NCBI RefSeq assembly: GCF_027214045.1 | Contig: NZ_JAPWHE010000001.1 | Location: 186,001 to 250,000, forward strand | Direction of reading: 5' to 3' | Origin: Castellaniella denitrificans | GTDB lineage: Bacteria; Pseudomonadota; Gammaproteobacteria; Burkholderiales; Burkholderiaceae_B | DNA length: 64,000 nucleotides | Shown here: positions 26,055-34,565 of the stretch, piece by piece | Numbering within the stretch: position 1 is the first letter of the stretch | Layout: every line of letters starts with the position of its first letter | The notes under the pieces: model-generated | What the model was told of the DNA's origin: nothing | Database searches by the model: none | Seen by the model: only the letters and a program-made list of their open reading frames with translations | Position numbers and translations under genes: made by a program

Positions 26055-27178
26055 GACACTATCCCCATGCCCTGCAACATCTCGGCGTTCACTCGCCGCA
26101 CATCGTAGCGCTCTTCAGCAATCCGGCGAGAGTGGGCGCCCATTTCCCGCGCCAAAGCCGGTTCCTCCAGAAAGCGCCGCATGGCATCCGCCAGCCCATC
26201 ACTGGATCCGACTGGCACCAGATAGCCATTCACACCATCGACGACCGTCTCCCGGCACCCAGGCGCATCCGTCGTCACCACCGCTCGTCCGATCGCCATG
26301 GCTTCCAGCACCGTGCGCGGCGTTCCCTCTCGGTACGAAGGCAGCACATACACGCAACAATCCTGCAGCGCCGGCCGCACATCGGCTAACCGCCCCAAAT
26401 ATTCCACACTGCCTTCCTGTATCCACGCCTGCAACTCCTCGACGCCAATCGAGTCCGGTCCGTCATCGATCCAGCCCGCCAAACGAAACGCAGCGTCTGG
26501 GAATTCGCGATGCAACCGGCTTGCCGCCTGGGCGTACTCACGCACCCCCTTGGCTCCCAACAGCCGTGCAATCATCAGGAATCTCACGCTTCCATCCGGC
26601 ATCGGGGCCTTTTCAAAATGCCGGACATCGACGCCGGAGCCATTGACCACCACAGAGGGCACCCGAGCGCCCAGCAGCCCATTGGAGCGGAACAAGGCCT
26701 GATCATCCGGATTCTGAAAAAAAACGCGATCCGCCGCAAAAAGCGCCAAACGATAGAGACCTCGCGCCAAGCCGGTCACCAGACGAGCCTTGAACCCCTC
26801 CGGCCGAGCCTGAAAGGCGTAACCCAGGCCAGTGATCAACGCGTAGCGCCTGCCCACTCCGGCAAGCCGGGCAGCCAGCAAGCCATAAACGACGGGTTTG
26901 ATCGTATACCCCAGAAACACATCCGGACGCAGGCGGTGCATCAGACGCCATAAGCCATACAGCGCCACAAGATCCGCCACCGGATTCATGCCGGTGCGGC
27001 GCAAAGCAATATCGTGCGGAACCGCACCGCGGGCCAGCAAGGCTTGCCGACATTCACCCTGGCTCAGCCCTGGAGCGGCCACATGGACTTCGACCCCAGC
27101 CCGCAACAAATCGTCGATCAACGCCCCTCGAAAATTCAGCAAGGATTCCGCAAATCCGCCAACCAGCAACAGCCTCAT
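26051..27178 (-). CDS. Glycosyltransferase family 4 (second-sugar transferase, PglA-like)
   Basis: 375-residue GT-B protein: LLLVGGFAESLLNFRGALID at the N-terminus, VNGSGVDVRHF in the middle and YVLPSYREGTPRTVLEAMAI as the nucleotide-binding C-terminal motif with the EX7E-type Glu pair. It probably adds the second residue to the lipid-linked sugar, as its gene directly precedes the initiating transferase in the same order as in pgl and wlb loci. ATGA overlaps on both sides fix the ends. Confidence 0.9.
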   Translation of the reverse strand: MRLLLVGGFAESLLNFRGALIDDLLRAGVEVHVAAPGLSQGECRQALLARGAVPHDIALRRTGMNPVADLVALYGLWRLMHRLRPDVFLGYTIKPVVYGLLAARLAGVGRRYALITGLGYAFQARPEGFKARLVTGLARGLYRLALFAADRVFFQNPDDQALFRSNGLLGARVPSVVVNGSGVDVRHFEKAPMPDGSVRFLMIARLLGAKGVREYAQAASRLHREFPDAAFRLAGWIDDGPDSIGVEELQAWIQEGSVEYLGRLADVRPALQDCCVYVLPSYREGTPRTVLEAMAIGRAVVTTDAPGCRETVVDGVNGYLVPVGSSDGLADAMRRFLEEPALAREMGAHSRRIAEERYDVRRVNAEMLQGMGIVS

Positions 27179-29139
27179 GCGTCCACCCGAGCATCAGCCA
27201 GCCAAGCCTGAAACATCAAAATCGGCCATAGCTGATACTGCCAATTATGGCTGCCCCGCACATGCTGAAGCCAAAGCGTCCGGATCGGCGCGGGATCGAA
27301 GTAGCCGTCCGCCCGCAGCCGGTCCTCGGCCAGCAGGCTATCCGCCCAACTCCGCAAAGGCCCCCGCAGCCAATCGTCAATCGGAATGCCAAAACCCTTC
27401 TTGGGGCGCTCGACCAGTTCACGCGGCACATGCCGATACAGCACCTGACGCAGCAGCCACTTCCCCTGCCCGTCCCTGATCTTCATTCGCAACGGCATCC
27501 GCCAAGCCAGTTCCACCACCCGATGATCCAGCAAGGGGGCGCGTGTCTCCAGACTGGCCGCCATCGCAGCCCGATCCACCTTCGCCATCACCTCGTCGGG
27601 CAAGAATGTCTGCGCATCCATCGCCATCATCCAATGCTCGAAACAATCGGCCTGCGGCTGTATGGCCGGGCTCGTCATCAGCGTCGGATGCTCTTCTCCT
27701 CCAAGAACAATACTGCCAGGGTCCTGCCAGTGACTGGTCAGGCGGCGGAAATAATCCATCTCTGTATCCAGTTCCAGCACATCCGCCAGTTTCTGCGCTT
27801 TGGTGCCCGGAATCGCCAGCCTGAATCTTTCGGGCAGCACCGGCTTGGCCAATGCAAACAAGCGATCCCAGCTTGCTGGGGACAGGCTGCGCAGCAACGC
27901 CGCGGACGCATGGCGGACTGGTCCCGGCATGGACTGCAAGCGCAGCCAGACGCGCCGCGCGCCCAGGTACCGGTTATAGCCGCCGAACAGTTCATCCCCG
28001 CCATCGCCGCTCAACGCCACCGTGACGTGCTGACGCGCCAGCTTGCTGATCAGATACAGCGGAATTTGCGAGTCCGCGCTCAGCGGCTCGCAATACATGC
28101 GCGGCAACAGAGGGATAACATTCAAGGCGTCTTCAGGTCGCACGACCAGCGGCATATGGTCGGTACCCAGATGCTCCGCGATAGCCCGGGCATGCGCGGC
28201 CTCATCATATTCGCTGCCGCTGAAGCCGATGGTAAAAGTACGGACCGGCTTGGGGCTGAGTTTCTGCATCAGCGAAACGACGGCAGTGCTGTCGATCCCG
28301 CCGCTGAAAAACGCCCCAACCGGCACGTCAGCCAGCATCTGCCGCCCGATGGTGTCCGAGAGTTGCGATTCCAGGGCATCGATTGCCGCCATCTCATCGC
28401 CCGTGAATGGCTGCTCACACCCCTGGGCAACGGTCTCATTGAAACGCCAGAATGGCTGCGGCACAGCCGCCTTGGCTGCGAACACCCCCTGCCCCAAGGG
28501 GATCTCGATGAACTGGCCCGGAGGCAACTTGAGCACGCCTTGGAAGATCGACCACGGCGTCGGTACATAGCCATGCCGCAAATACAGCGCCAGCGACCCT
28601 CTGTCCACCGTCGGCCGGAAATCCGGATGAGCCCGCAAGGCTTTCAATTCGGATCCGAACAGCAGCATGTCGCCCTGCCAGCCCCAATACAGGGGTTTTT
28701 CCCCCAAGCGATCGCGCGCCAGGCTGAGCACCTGGCTCTGGCGATCCCATAAGGCCAGCGCGAACATGCCGACGGTCCGCTCCAGGGCGCGCTTCAGCCC
28801 CCAGGCCTGAATGCACGCCAGGAGGGTTTCAGTATCCGAGTGCCCGCGCCACTCCTGCCCGGCCTCGCCAATCTGAGCCCGCAGGGCCAGATGATTGTAG
28901 ATTTCACCATTGAAAACCAGAACATACCGGCCGCAGGATGAGCACATCGGTTGATGACCCGCTACCGACAACTCCACCACCGCCAGACGGCGGTGGCCCA
29001 ATGCCAACCCAACACCCCGATCAGCCCAAACGCCCCCATCATCGGGGCCGCGATGGACCAGCGCATCGGTCATGCAATGCACATCAGCCGTTAGATTGTT
29101 TGCGTTTTGGGTCTGCCATAGCCCTACTATTCCACACAT
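27175..29139 (-). CDS. AsnB-type glutamine-dependent amidotransferase, copy 1
   Basis: 654 residues. Cys2 of MCGIVGLWQT is the glutaminase nucleophile, RGPDDGG and FNGEIYNH are further glutaminase signatures, and FFSGGIDSTAVVSLMQ near residue 270 is the ATP pyrophosphatase loop. In O-antigen loci such proteins amidate hexuronic acids to uronamides (for example WbpS-type), which fits better here than free asparagine synthesis. A second related copy lies at 34562-36442. It overlaps the glycosyltransferase downstream by four bases. Confidence 0.9.
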   Translation of the reverse strand: MCGIVGLWQTQNANNLTADVHCMTDALVHRGPDDGGVWADRGVGLALGHRRLAVVELSVAGHQPMCSSCGRYVLVFNGEIYNHLALRAQIGEAGQEWRGHSDTETLLACIQAWGLKRALERTVGMFALALWDRQSQVLSLARDRLGEKPLYWGWQGDMLLFGSELKALRAHPDFRPTVDRGSLALYLRHGYVPTPWSIFQGVLKLPPGQFIEIPLGQGVFAAKAAVPQPFWRFNETVAQGCEQPFTGDEMAAIDALESQLSDTIGRQMLADVPVGAFFSGGIDSTAVVSLMQKLSPKPVRTFTIGFSGSEYDEAAHARAIAEHLGTDHMPLVVRPEDALNVIPLLPRMYCEPLSADSQIPLYLISKLARQHVTVALSGDGGDELFGGYNRYLGARRVWLRLQSMPGPVRHASAALLRSLSPASWDRLFALAKPVLPERFRLAIPGTKAQKLADVLELDTEMDYFRRLTSHWQDPGSIVLGGEEHPTLMTSPAIQPQADCFEHWMMAMDAQTFLPDEVMAKVDRAAMAASLETRAPLLDHRVVELAWRMPLRMKIRDGQGKWLLRQVLYRHVPRELVERPKKGFGIPIDDWLRGPLRSWADSLLAEDRLRADGYFDPAPIRTLWLQHVRGSHNWQYQLWPILMFQAWLADARVDA

Positions 29140-29164
29140 ACCACACCCATCCTGCTTCGCCGTA

Positions 29165-31030
29165 TCATCGCACCAACCTCAAGCCAGATTCTGTAAAAAT
29201 CCGCTTGCCAATATATTCCGCGCCATCTTGGGTCAAATGCCCACCATCGTAGGAAATCAAACCATCGTGATCCGTCACCTGCGGGCAGCGCTCTTCCGCC
29301 CCACATATGATCTCGATCTGATCGACAAAAACCTCAGCAGGCAAACCACGTTTCAAAATGGCATTGACCTGAGACACAGCTGGATCAACCGGACTACGCA
29401 ATGCGGCACGCCCCTCCCAGCCCAAAGCCAGAAAACGTCGGATATCAGTTCCCCCAAAATTCTTTGGACCCACAACAAACAGATGTTGACCCGGGCGCAA
29501 ATGCATATTGGCAATCGTCTGCGGCAACAACTCTGCAGACCATGGTGCCCAAGATGCTGCCAGCACAACGATATCCGCTTGTCCGATCTGCAACATCGAC
29601 GAACGAATCGTCGGATTTCTGGCGCACCCCGGCCTATTGATGGGGTCGATATGTTCGCTGATGTCTTCCTCGACATAGGCCATCTGGCAAATCGCGGGAA
29701 TATAGATCGTCCGAATCTGCGCATCCTGCCAAGCACCGGCCTCGTACGCCATATTGGAAAAATCCTGAGCATAACTATCCCCTAGGATCAGGACTTTTCG
29801 CTCAGCCCCCGGTGTGAACGCTCCAGCATGCGCATCAAACCGCTTGACGACATAGCCTGACTGCAAGCCAATATCCGCGTAGCGCCACCATGCCAGTTCT
29901 TCTGAGGCATACCGGCTGGAAACACCTTGCGTCGCAACCAACCAAGCGCCGAAGCCCAACATGCCCGCAGATAGAATCCCCGCCCACCAGAATATTGCCC
30001 TACGAGATATCCATGCCTTATCACGAAAAGGATGCTCTATGTAGCGCCAGCTTAACCAAGCCAGAATCAGGCTTGCGCCAACCAAGCCCAAGCTCGCGCC
30101 TCGGCCAGGACTCCAACCCGCAATATGCACGAAGGCAAAGACCGGCTGATGCCATAAGTAGGCACTGTAAGAGATCAACCCGAGCCCCACCATCACCCGC
30201 CACGACAGCAAGCGCCCCAGCAGACTGTCCGTCCGCACAAACGCCAGAATCAGTGCCGTTCCCATAGACGGAACCAGCGCATGCCAACCAGGAAAAGGAG
30301 TCCCCTTGCTGAACATCACAACAGCCCAAACGACAGCCCCCAAGCCCACCCAAGCCAACATTTCGGCAAGCAGTGGCCTCAGATTCGGAACTCGCCCCCG
30401 GAACGCTGCCAAGGCCACCACAGCCCCCAGTAGCAGCTCAAAAGCCCGCGATGGAATCAGATAAAAGGCAGCCACCAAGCGCCCCGACTGGACACCCCAC
30501 TGACTGATCGCCAGGGAGATCAGAGCGACCAAAAGGATCGACCACCATAACCAAGTGCGTGCATAACGCCAAACGAGCCAGAGGAACAATGGAAAAAAAA
30601 TGTAGAACTGTTCCTCCACCCCCAAACTCCAGGTATGGAGCAAGGGATTGCTCACCGTGGCCGTGAAGTAATCTGTTGTTCGCCAAAACAGGATGTTAGA
30701 AACAAAGACTGTCACTGCCATCAGTGCCTGACCCAACCGCCAGAAAGCATAGGGGTCCATCAGGAACCAGCCAAAGGGAATACACACGAGCAAGACCAGG
30801 AACAACGCCGGCAGAATTCTCCGTGCGCGACGCTCATAGAAGGCCACAATGGAAAACGTGCCTGCGGCCAGCTCTCTCAGCAGAATCCCCGTGATCAGAT
30901 AACCACTGATCACAAAGAAAACATCGACCCCGACGAATCCGCCAGGCAACCCCGGCACGCCGGCATGAAACAGAATCACGGACAAGACCGCAATCGCACG
31001 CAACCCATCAATTTCGGTTCGATATTTCAA
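29165..31030 (-). CDS. OafA/YrhL-type acyltransferase with SGNH domain
   Basis: 621 residues. The N-terminal acyltransferase-3 domain has about ten helices, begins YRTEIDGLRAIAVLSVILFH with the catalytic His, and continues FVGVDVFFVISGYLITGIL. The periplasmic C-terminal SGNH domain carries the nucleophile in VLILGDSYAQDF and a DGGHLTQDGAEY block with the Asp/His pair. It acetylates sugars of the polysaccharide. The first codon is TTG (31028-31030), chosen because KYRTEIDGLRA follows and AGAGG lies upstream; no ATG is available before the motif. Coding-strand T8 at 30593-30600 is noted. Confidence 0.88.
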   Translation of the reverse strand: MKYRTEIDGLRAIAVLSVILFHAGVPGLPGGFVGVDVFFVISGYLITGILLRELAAGTFSIVAFYERRARRILPALFLVLLVCIPFGWFLMDPYAFWRLGQALMAVTVFVSNILFWRTTDYFTATVSNPLLHTWSLGVEEQFYIFFPLFLWLVWRYARTWLWWSILLVALISLAISQWGVQSGRLVAAFYLIPSRAFELLLGAVVALAAFRGRVPNLRPLLAEMLAWVGLGAVVWAVVMFSKGTPFPGWHALVPSMGTALILAFVRTDSLLGRLLSWRVMVGLGLISYSAYLWHQPVFAFVHIAGWSPGRGASLGLVGASLILAWLSWRYIEHPFRDKAWISRRAIFWWAGILSAGMLGFGAWLVATQGVSSRYASEELAWWRYADIGLQSGYVVKRFDAHAGAFTPGAERKVLILGDSYAQDFSNMAYEAGAWQDAQIRTIYIPAICQMAYVEEDISEHIDPINRPGCARNPTIRSSMLQIGQADIVVLAASWAPWSAELLPQTIANMHLRPGQHLFVVGPKNFGGTDIRRFLALGWEGRAALRSPVDPAVSQVNAILKRGLPAEVFVDQIEIICGAEERCPQVTDHDGLISYDGGHLTQDGAEYIGKRIFTESGLRLVR

Positions 31031-31090
31031 CTCAGAAGACCTCTTGTTCTTAATTTATTAACAGCATTAAATGTCTTATTAAAATCCGCT

Positions 31091-33454
31091 TTACCGCAGA
31101 GAAACAGAGGTTCTTCTCGATAATGAAAACACTGCTGCCACCCCACCCAGCCCCAGCCAGAAGGTCCGTTGATACAGGACCTCATGGAACAGGCTCATCA
31201 CTGCGAAAACCAACATCAATAACAGCAGCCCATGTGCACGAACCGTATCTAACCGTCGCCGCCCCCAAGCCGAGCGAATGATCAGTACAAATGTGACGAC
31301 AAAAGGCACAGCCCCCACCAACCCCATTTCTGCCATCAGCCACAACAAGGTATTATGGATAATCATTGGCAAGCCCAAACTGCTTGTGCTGTCCTGCAGG
31401 AAAGAACCTAGACCGCCCCCCAGGACTGGATGATGCCACCAGGCATCCACTGCTGCCAACAGCATCTCCATTCGTCCCTGATCGCTAACCCCGGTCGAGA
31501 ATCGGCCTCTACTGAGAGTACCTAGCGTATCTGACACCCCTAGCGTATCTGACACCCCTGGCGTATCTGACACCCCTAGCGCATCTAATTCCCAGAGATT
31601 AATCAGGCTCTGCAGCCCACGCCACAGCATCGGCACTAAACCTGCCAACCACCAAAAGACAGCCCCCACTAGCAGACTTGCCACCACTATCCGCCAACCA
31701 ACAACACGCAGTGCCAATACAGCGCATAACATCACTGCGAACGTGATGAATGCAGACCGGGAAGCCGTCAAAAACAAGCCTCCCATCAAGATTCCAAGTG
31801 CCAGAACATGCAACCAGTCAAATTTCTTCCCTCCCCGATGCGCAGATCGCACCCGCCCGAGCAAAGGAAAATATAAAGCCATAACCACCAAAAGCTGGAA
31901 CGCCAACGCATTCCTATTTCCTGAATATGCCTCAAGCCCTGACGTCTGGATATCCTGCACAAATCCCGGCACATCAAACCAGCGCATGGGCGCCAGGACG
32001 ACTGCGCAAATCACGACAGCGCACAACACAGTCACCATAATTTCGACCAGACGCCGAAATCCCAAACGATGGTAATAACGAACCGCCATATATCCTGCTG
32101 CTAGGTAACCCAACAGCACAACCCAACCAATCACTTTACCGATGGCCCACCCCGATACACTGCCCCGTAGCCACCAAGCCCAACCCAAGCCCAACAGAAA
32201 CACTACCCCCATCACCAACAGGCAAGTATTGAAACCCGGCACAGTCCATCGAGGCCACTGCCGCTGGGACAACGCATCCATCACCACTGCGGAAAGCGCC
32301 AGCACAGCGAACGGATCTGCCAGATTCAGATTCACAGTCGTCCCAGAGATCGACACATGAATCTGGAAAAAAATCAGCACCGCCGTCGCCATATACAACA
32401 ACCAGGCAGACACATTTTCCGTGGAAACGGATGCGACACGCCCAACCAAGCCAGAAGGCCCCCCCCCCGTGTTAGGTACACGCCACAGTGTGTCTCGAGC
32501 CCACAAGACCACTACACCTGCCAGCAACAGCACCCCCGCAATCGACAGCAAGCCGACAAAAATCGAAGCTGACAAGGCCACATCCGCTGCCACACCTGCC
32601 AGCCCCAAAACATAAACTGCGGCAACCTCGCGTAGCCCCCAGCCACCAAAACTGACTGGAATGCTAGCGCCGAACGAGACAATGGCCGCCATAGCAAACA
32701 GTTCCAGCCACCCCACGCTCGGCGCTACGACATGGAACAGCAGCGCAAAGCATGAAAGCATGGCCCCCAAGCTTGCTGCCGTCACGAGCAACAATTCCAG
32801 AATGCGGCCAGCATTACGCCACGCGAACACCGCTGCCAAATGCTGGCGCTCAAATGTGCGCCACCCCAAGCGTCGATTCAAAAGCCACGCCACGCCCAGA
32901 ACCAACAGGATTTCGATAAAAGGAATATTTGCCATCTGACCAAACACCCCCTGCCCCAACAGGTAGCCCCCTCCACACACAGCCATGGCCGCACTGACAA
33001 ACGCAACTAATATCCGCTCATAGGCCACGATCATGGCATTTTCGACAGGAGACACCCCGGCATGCCGCAGCACAGCTTGGCGGCCGATCATATGCCCCAT
33101 CAGTGGAATGACCACCAACGCGGCGAGATTACCCAAGATGCTCGCCCGAAAAATCGGCTCCCAAGGGATCTCGAATCCGAAGTGGCTCAGAATACGTCGA
33201 TAACGATGCACAACAGTCAACTGATTGACAATGATGAGCACAAGCGCCCCTGCCAGAATATCAAGCGGGAACCTGCTCATATCCGCCAGCAGATTTTCTG
33301 GCCTGACCACAAAGAAAATCCCAGCCAACAAGAGCGCAGACAATAAGAAACTCACATAGCGACGCAAAACCGCACCTTTCAAATCCAAAAAATGAATCAA
33401 ATCAACCTTGATCACTATCAGAACAACCGACCAAGGAATGAAAATAGCGCTCAT
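31091..33454 (-). CDS. Fusion of LPG-synthase-type membrane domain and O-antigen ligase/polymerase
   Basis: 787 residues, nearly all membrane. Residues up to about 325 form a UPF0104/lysylphosphatidylglycerol-synthase-type helical domain (LTVVHRYRRILSHFG, GASIPVSFGGWGLREVAAVY). After a junction TGGG encoded by ten consecutive G (32459-32468), the rest is a Wzy_C ligase/polymerase with GRMEMLLAAVDAWWHHPVLG, GGLGSF and IIHNTLLWLMAEMGLVG. A stand-alone ligase of 433 residues could start at ATG 32392. A loop near residue 630 carries an 18-base repeat (GVSDTL units). The start is uncertain: ATG 33454 overlaps the upstream gene by 53 bases, while TTG codons near 33396 would start just before the first helix. 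Confidence 0.75.
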   Translation of the reverse strand: MSAIFIPWSVVLIVIKVDLIHFLDLKGAVLRRYVSFLLSALLLAGIFFVVRPENLLADMSRFPLDILAGALVLIIVNQLTVVHRYRRILSHFGFEIPWEPIFRASILGNLAALVVIPLMGHMIGRQAVLRHAGVSPVENAMIVAYERILVAFVSAAMAVCGGGYLLGQGVFGQMANIPFIEILLVLGVAWLLNRRLGWRTFERQHLAAVFAWRNAGRILELLLVTAASLGAMLSCFALLFHVVAPSVGWLELFAMAAIVSFGASIPVSFGGWGLREVAAVYVLGLAGVAADVALSASIFVGLLSIAGVLLLAGVVVLWARDTLWRVPNTGGGPSGLVGRVASVSTENVSAWLLYMATAVLIFFQIHVSISGTTVNLNLADPFAVLALSAVVMDALSQRQWPRWTVPGFNTCLLVMGVVFLLGLGWAWWLRGSVSGWAIGKVIGWVVLLGYLAAGYMAVRYYHRLGFRRLVEIMVTVLCAVVICAVVLAPMRWFDVPGFVQDIQTSGLEAYSGNRNALAFQLLVVMALYFPLLGRVRSAHRGGKKFDWLHVLALGILMGGLFLTASRSAFITFAVMLCAVLALRVVGWRIVVASLLVGAVFWWLAGLVPMLWRGLQSLINLWELDALGVSDTPGVSDTLGVSDTLGTLSRGRFSTGVSDQGRMEMLLAAVDAWWHHPVLGGGLGSFLQDSTSSLGLPMIIHNTLLWLMAEMGLVGAVPFVVTFVLIIRSAWGRRRLDTVRAHGLLLLMLVFAVMSLFHEVLYQRTFWLGLGGVAAVFSLSRRTSVSLR
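31521..31592. repeat. 18-bp in-frame tandem repeat (about 3.5 units)
   Basis: CCTAGCGTATCTGACACC occurs at 31521-31538 and 31539-31556, with one change at 31557-31574 and a diverged fourth unit at 31575-31592. Read leftward each unit encodes GVSDT plus Leu or Pro. It lies in the predicted large periplasmic loop of the ligase/polymerase domain, so unit gain or loss changes loop length by six residues without a frameshift. Confidence 0.9.
32459..32468. repeat. Homopolymer C10 (G10 on coding strand)
   Basis: Ten consecutive C on the plus strand at the junction between the two domains of the fusion gene. With ten G the two domains are in one frame. With nine, the reading frame stops after about 25 further codons, leaving only the first domain. 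Tracts of this length are prone to slipped-strand mispairing, as in Bordetella bvgS and fim promoters. Confidence 0.9.
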
Positions 33455-34565
33455 ACTGACGCACAACGCCCTGCATATCGAATCGTGCAACAACGCTACA
33501 CCGCGCAGCCCGCCCCAAATCCTGACGTCCCTGCCGGTCCAAATTCAGCAACTCCAGGACCGCCGCAGCCAAGGATGCAGGATCTCCTGGCGGCACGATA
33601 CGCCCCGCAACCCCTACGATATCAGCACAATCCCCTACATCAGTGGATACACAGGGTATCCCGCACGCCATCGCTTCCCCCATCACATTCGGGAAAGCCT
33701 CAGCCCGTGACGCCAGACACGCAATATCAAAAACATTATTCAGATCGGCAATATCCGTTCGCTCACCCATCAGCAAAACGGCATTATTCAAATCAAGCTC
33801 CTCGATCCAAGCCGCAAGCTGCCTGTTGCGTCCCGTCACCCCCGTTCCAACCAGCAAGAATTTCACCTGTGGCAAAGTTCGACGCACAATCGCTGCCGCC
33901 TGCAGAAAATCATGATGCCCCTTCATCGGATGGAACCGCGCCACCATGCCCACGACAGGCGCCCCCCCCAGTTCGAGCTCAGCTCTCAACGCTGCCCCCC
34001 GTTCCGGACGGGGCATATAGGCATCCAGATCGAACCCGTTCGGAATCACCCGCATATTATGACCCCGAAAACCAAAATCGCCATGTGTCTTCAAGCTGAA
34101 CCGGCTATTAAACAGACATCCCTGCATCCTGCCTGACAGCCAAGCATTCATGCGCATGACCCAGCGGGTATTAAAGCGTTCACGCGCAAGCCCATAAAAA
34201 CTTTGCCGGATGCCAAAACTCAAAGGCGTCTTGCTGCCAGCCAGCCAGCGGCCGGCCCAGGCCACTACATTCCCGTGATACATCCACCCCTGAATCAGTA
34301 CAAAGCGATGACGACGAATCAGTTGCGCCAGTACGAAGGGAGCAGCTACGATCCGATGCCAGCGATCCATGCGCAGGCAAACGACAGGCACACCAAGCTC
34401 CTCGATCCTCCTACCCACCGTACCACCATCCAGCAGAGAAACCACCATCGGAGCGAACTGCCGTCGATCCAGCCGCTGCAAAATCTTGAGCAGCATTTGC
34501 TCCGCCCCACCGGTCCCGAGGGTCGTAGTCACGAACAGGATAGGCTTTGACATCCGTCCGATCAT
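33402..34565 (-). CDS. Glycosyltransferase family 4
   Basis: 387 residues of GT-B type: FVTTTLGTGGAEQMLLKIL near residue 10, VIPNGFDLDAYMP as the inter-domain hinge, VGMVARFHPMKGH and ACLASRAEAFPNVMGEAMAC as the donor-binding region with EX7E. It transfers an unidentified sugar during repeat-unit assembly. ATG 34565 overlaps the second AsnB stop as ATGA; an open frame up to 34649 is ignored. A run of eight G on the coding strand (33962-33969) lies inside the gene. Confidence 0.88.
   Translation of the reverse strand: MIGRMSKPILFVTTTLGTGGAEQMLLKILQRLDRRQFAPMVVSLLDGGTVGRRIEELGVPVVCLRMDRWHRIVAAPFVLAQLIRRHRFVLIQGWMYHGNVVAWAGRWLAGSKTPLSFGIRQSFYGLARERFNTRWVMRMNAWLSGRMQGCLFNSRFSLKTHGDFGFRGHNMRVIPNGFDLDAYMPRPERGAALRAELELGGAPVVGMVARFHPMKGHHDFLQAAAIVRRTLPQVKFLLVGTGVTGRNRQLAAWIEELDLNNAVLLMGERTDIADLNNVFDIACLASRAEAFPNVMGEAMACGIPCVSTDVGDCADIVGVAGRIVPPGDPASLAAAVLELLNLDRQGRQDLGRAARCSVVARFDMQGVVRQYERYFHSLVGCSDSDQG

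Noticed and set aside
32392-33454. Annotating the fusion as two independent genes
   Set aside because: With the given sequence the two domains are in one uninterrupted frame; the split form is presented only as a possible variant.
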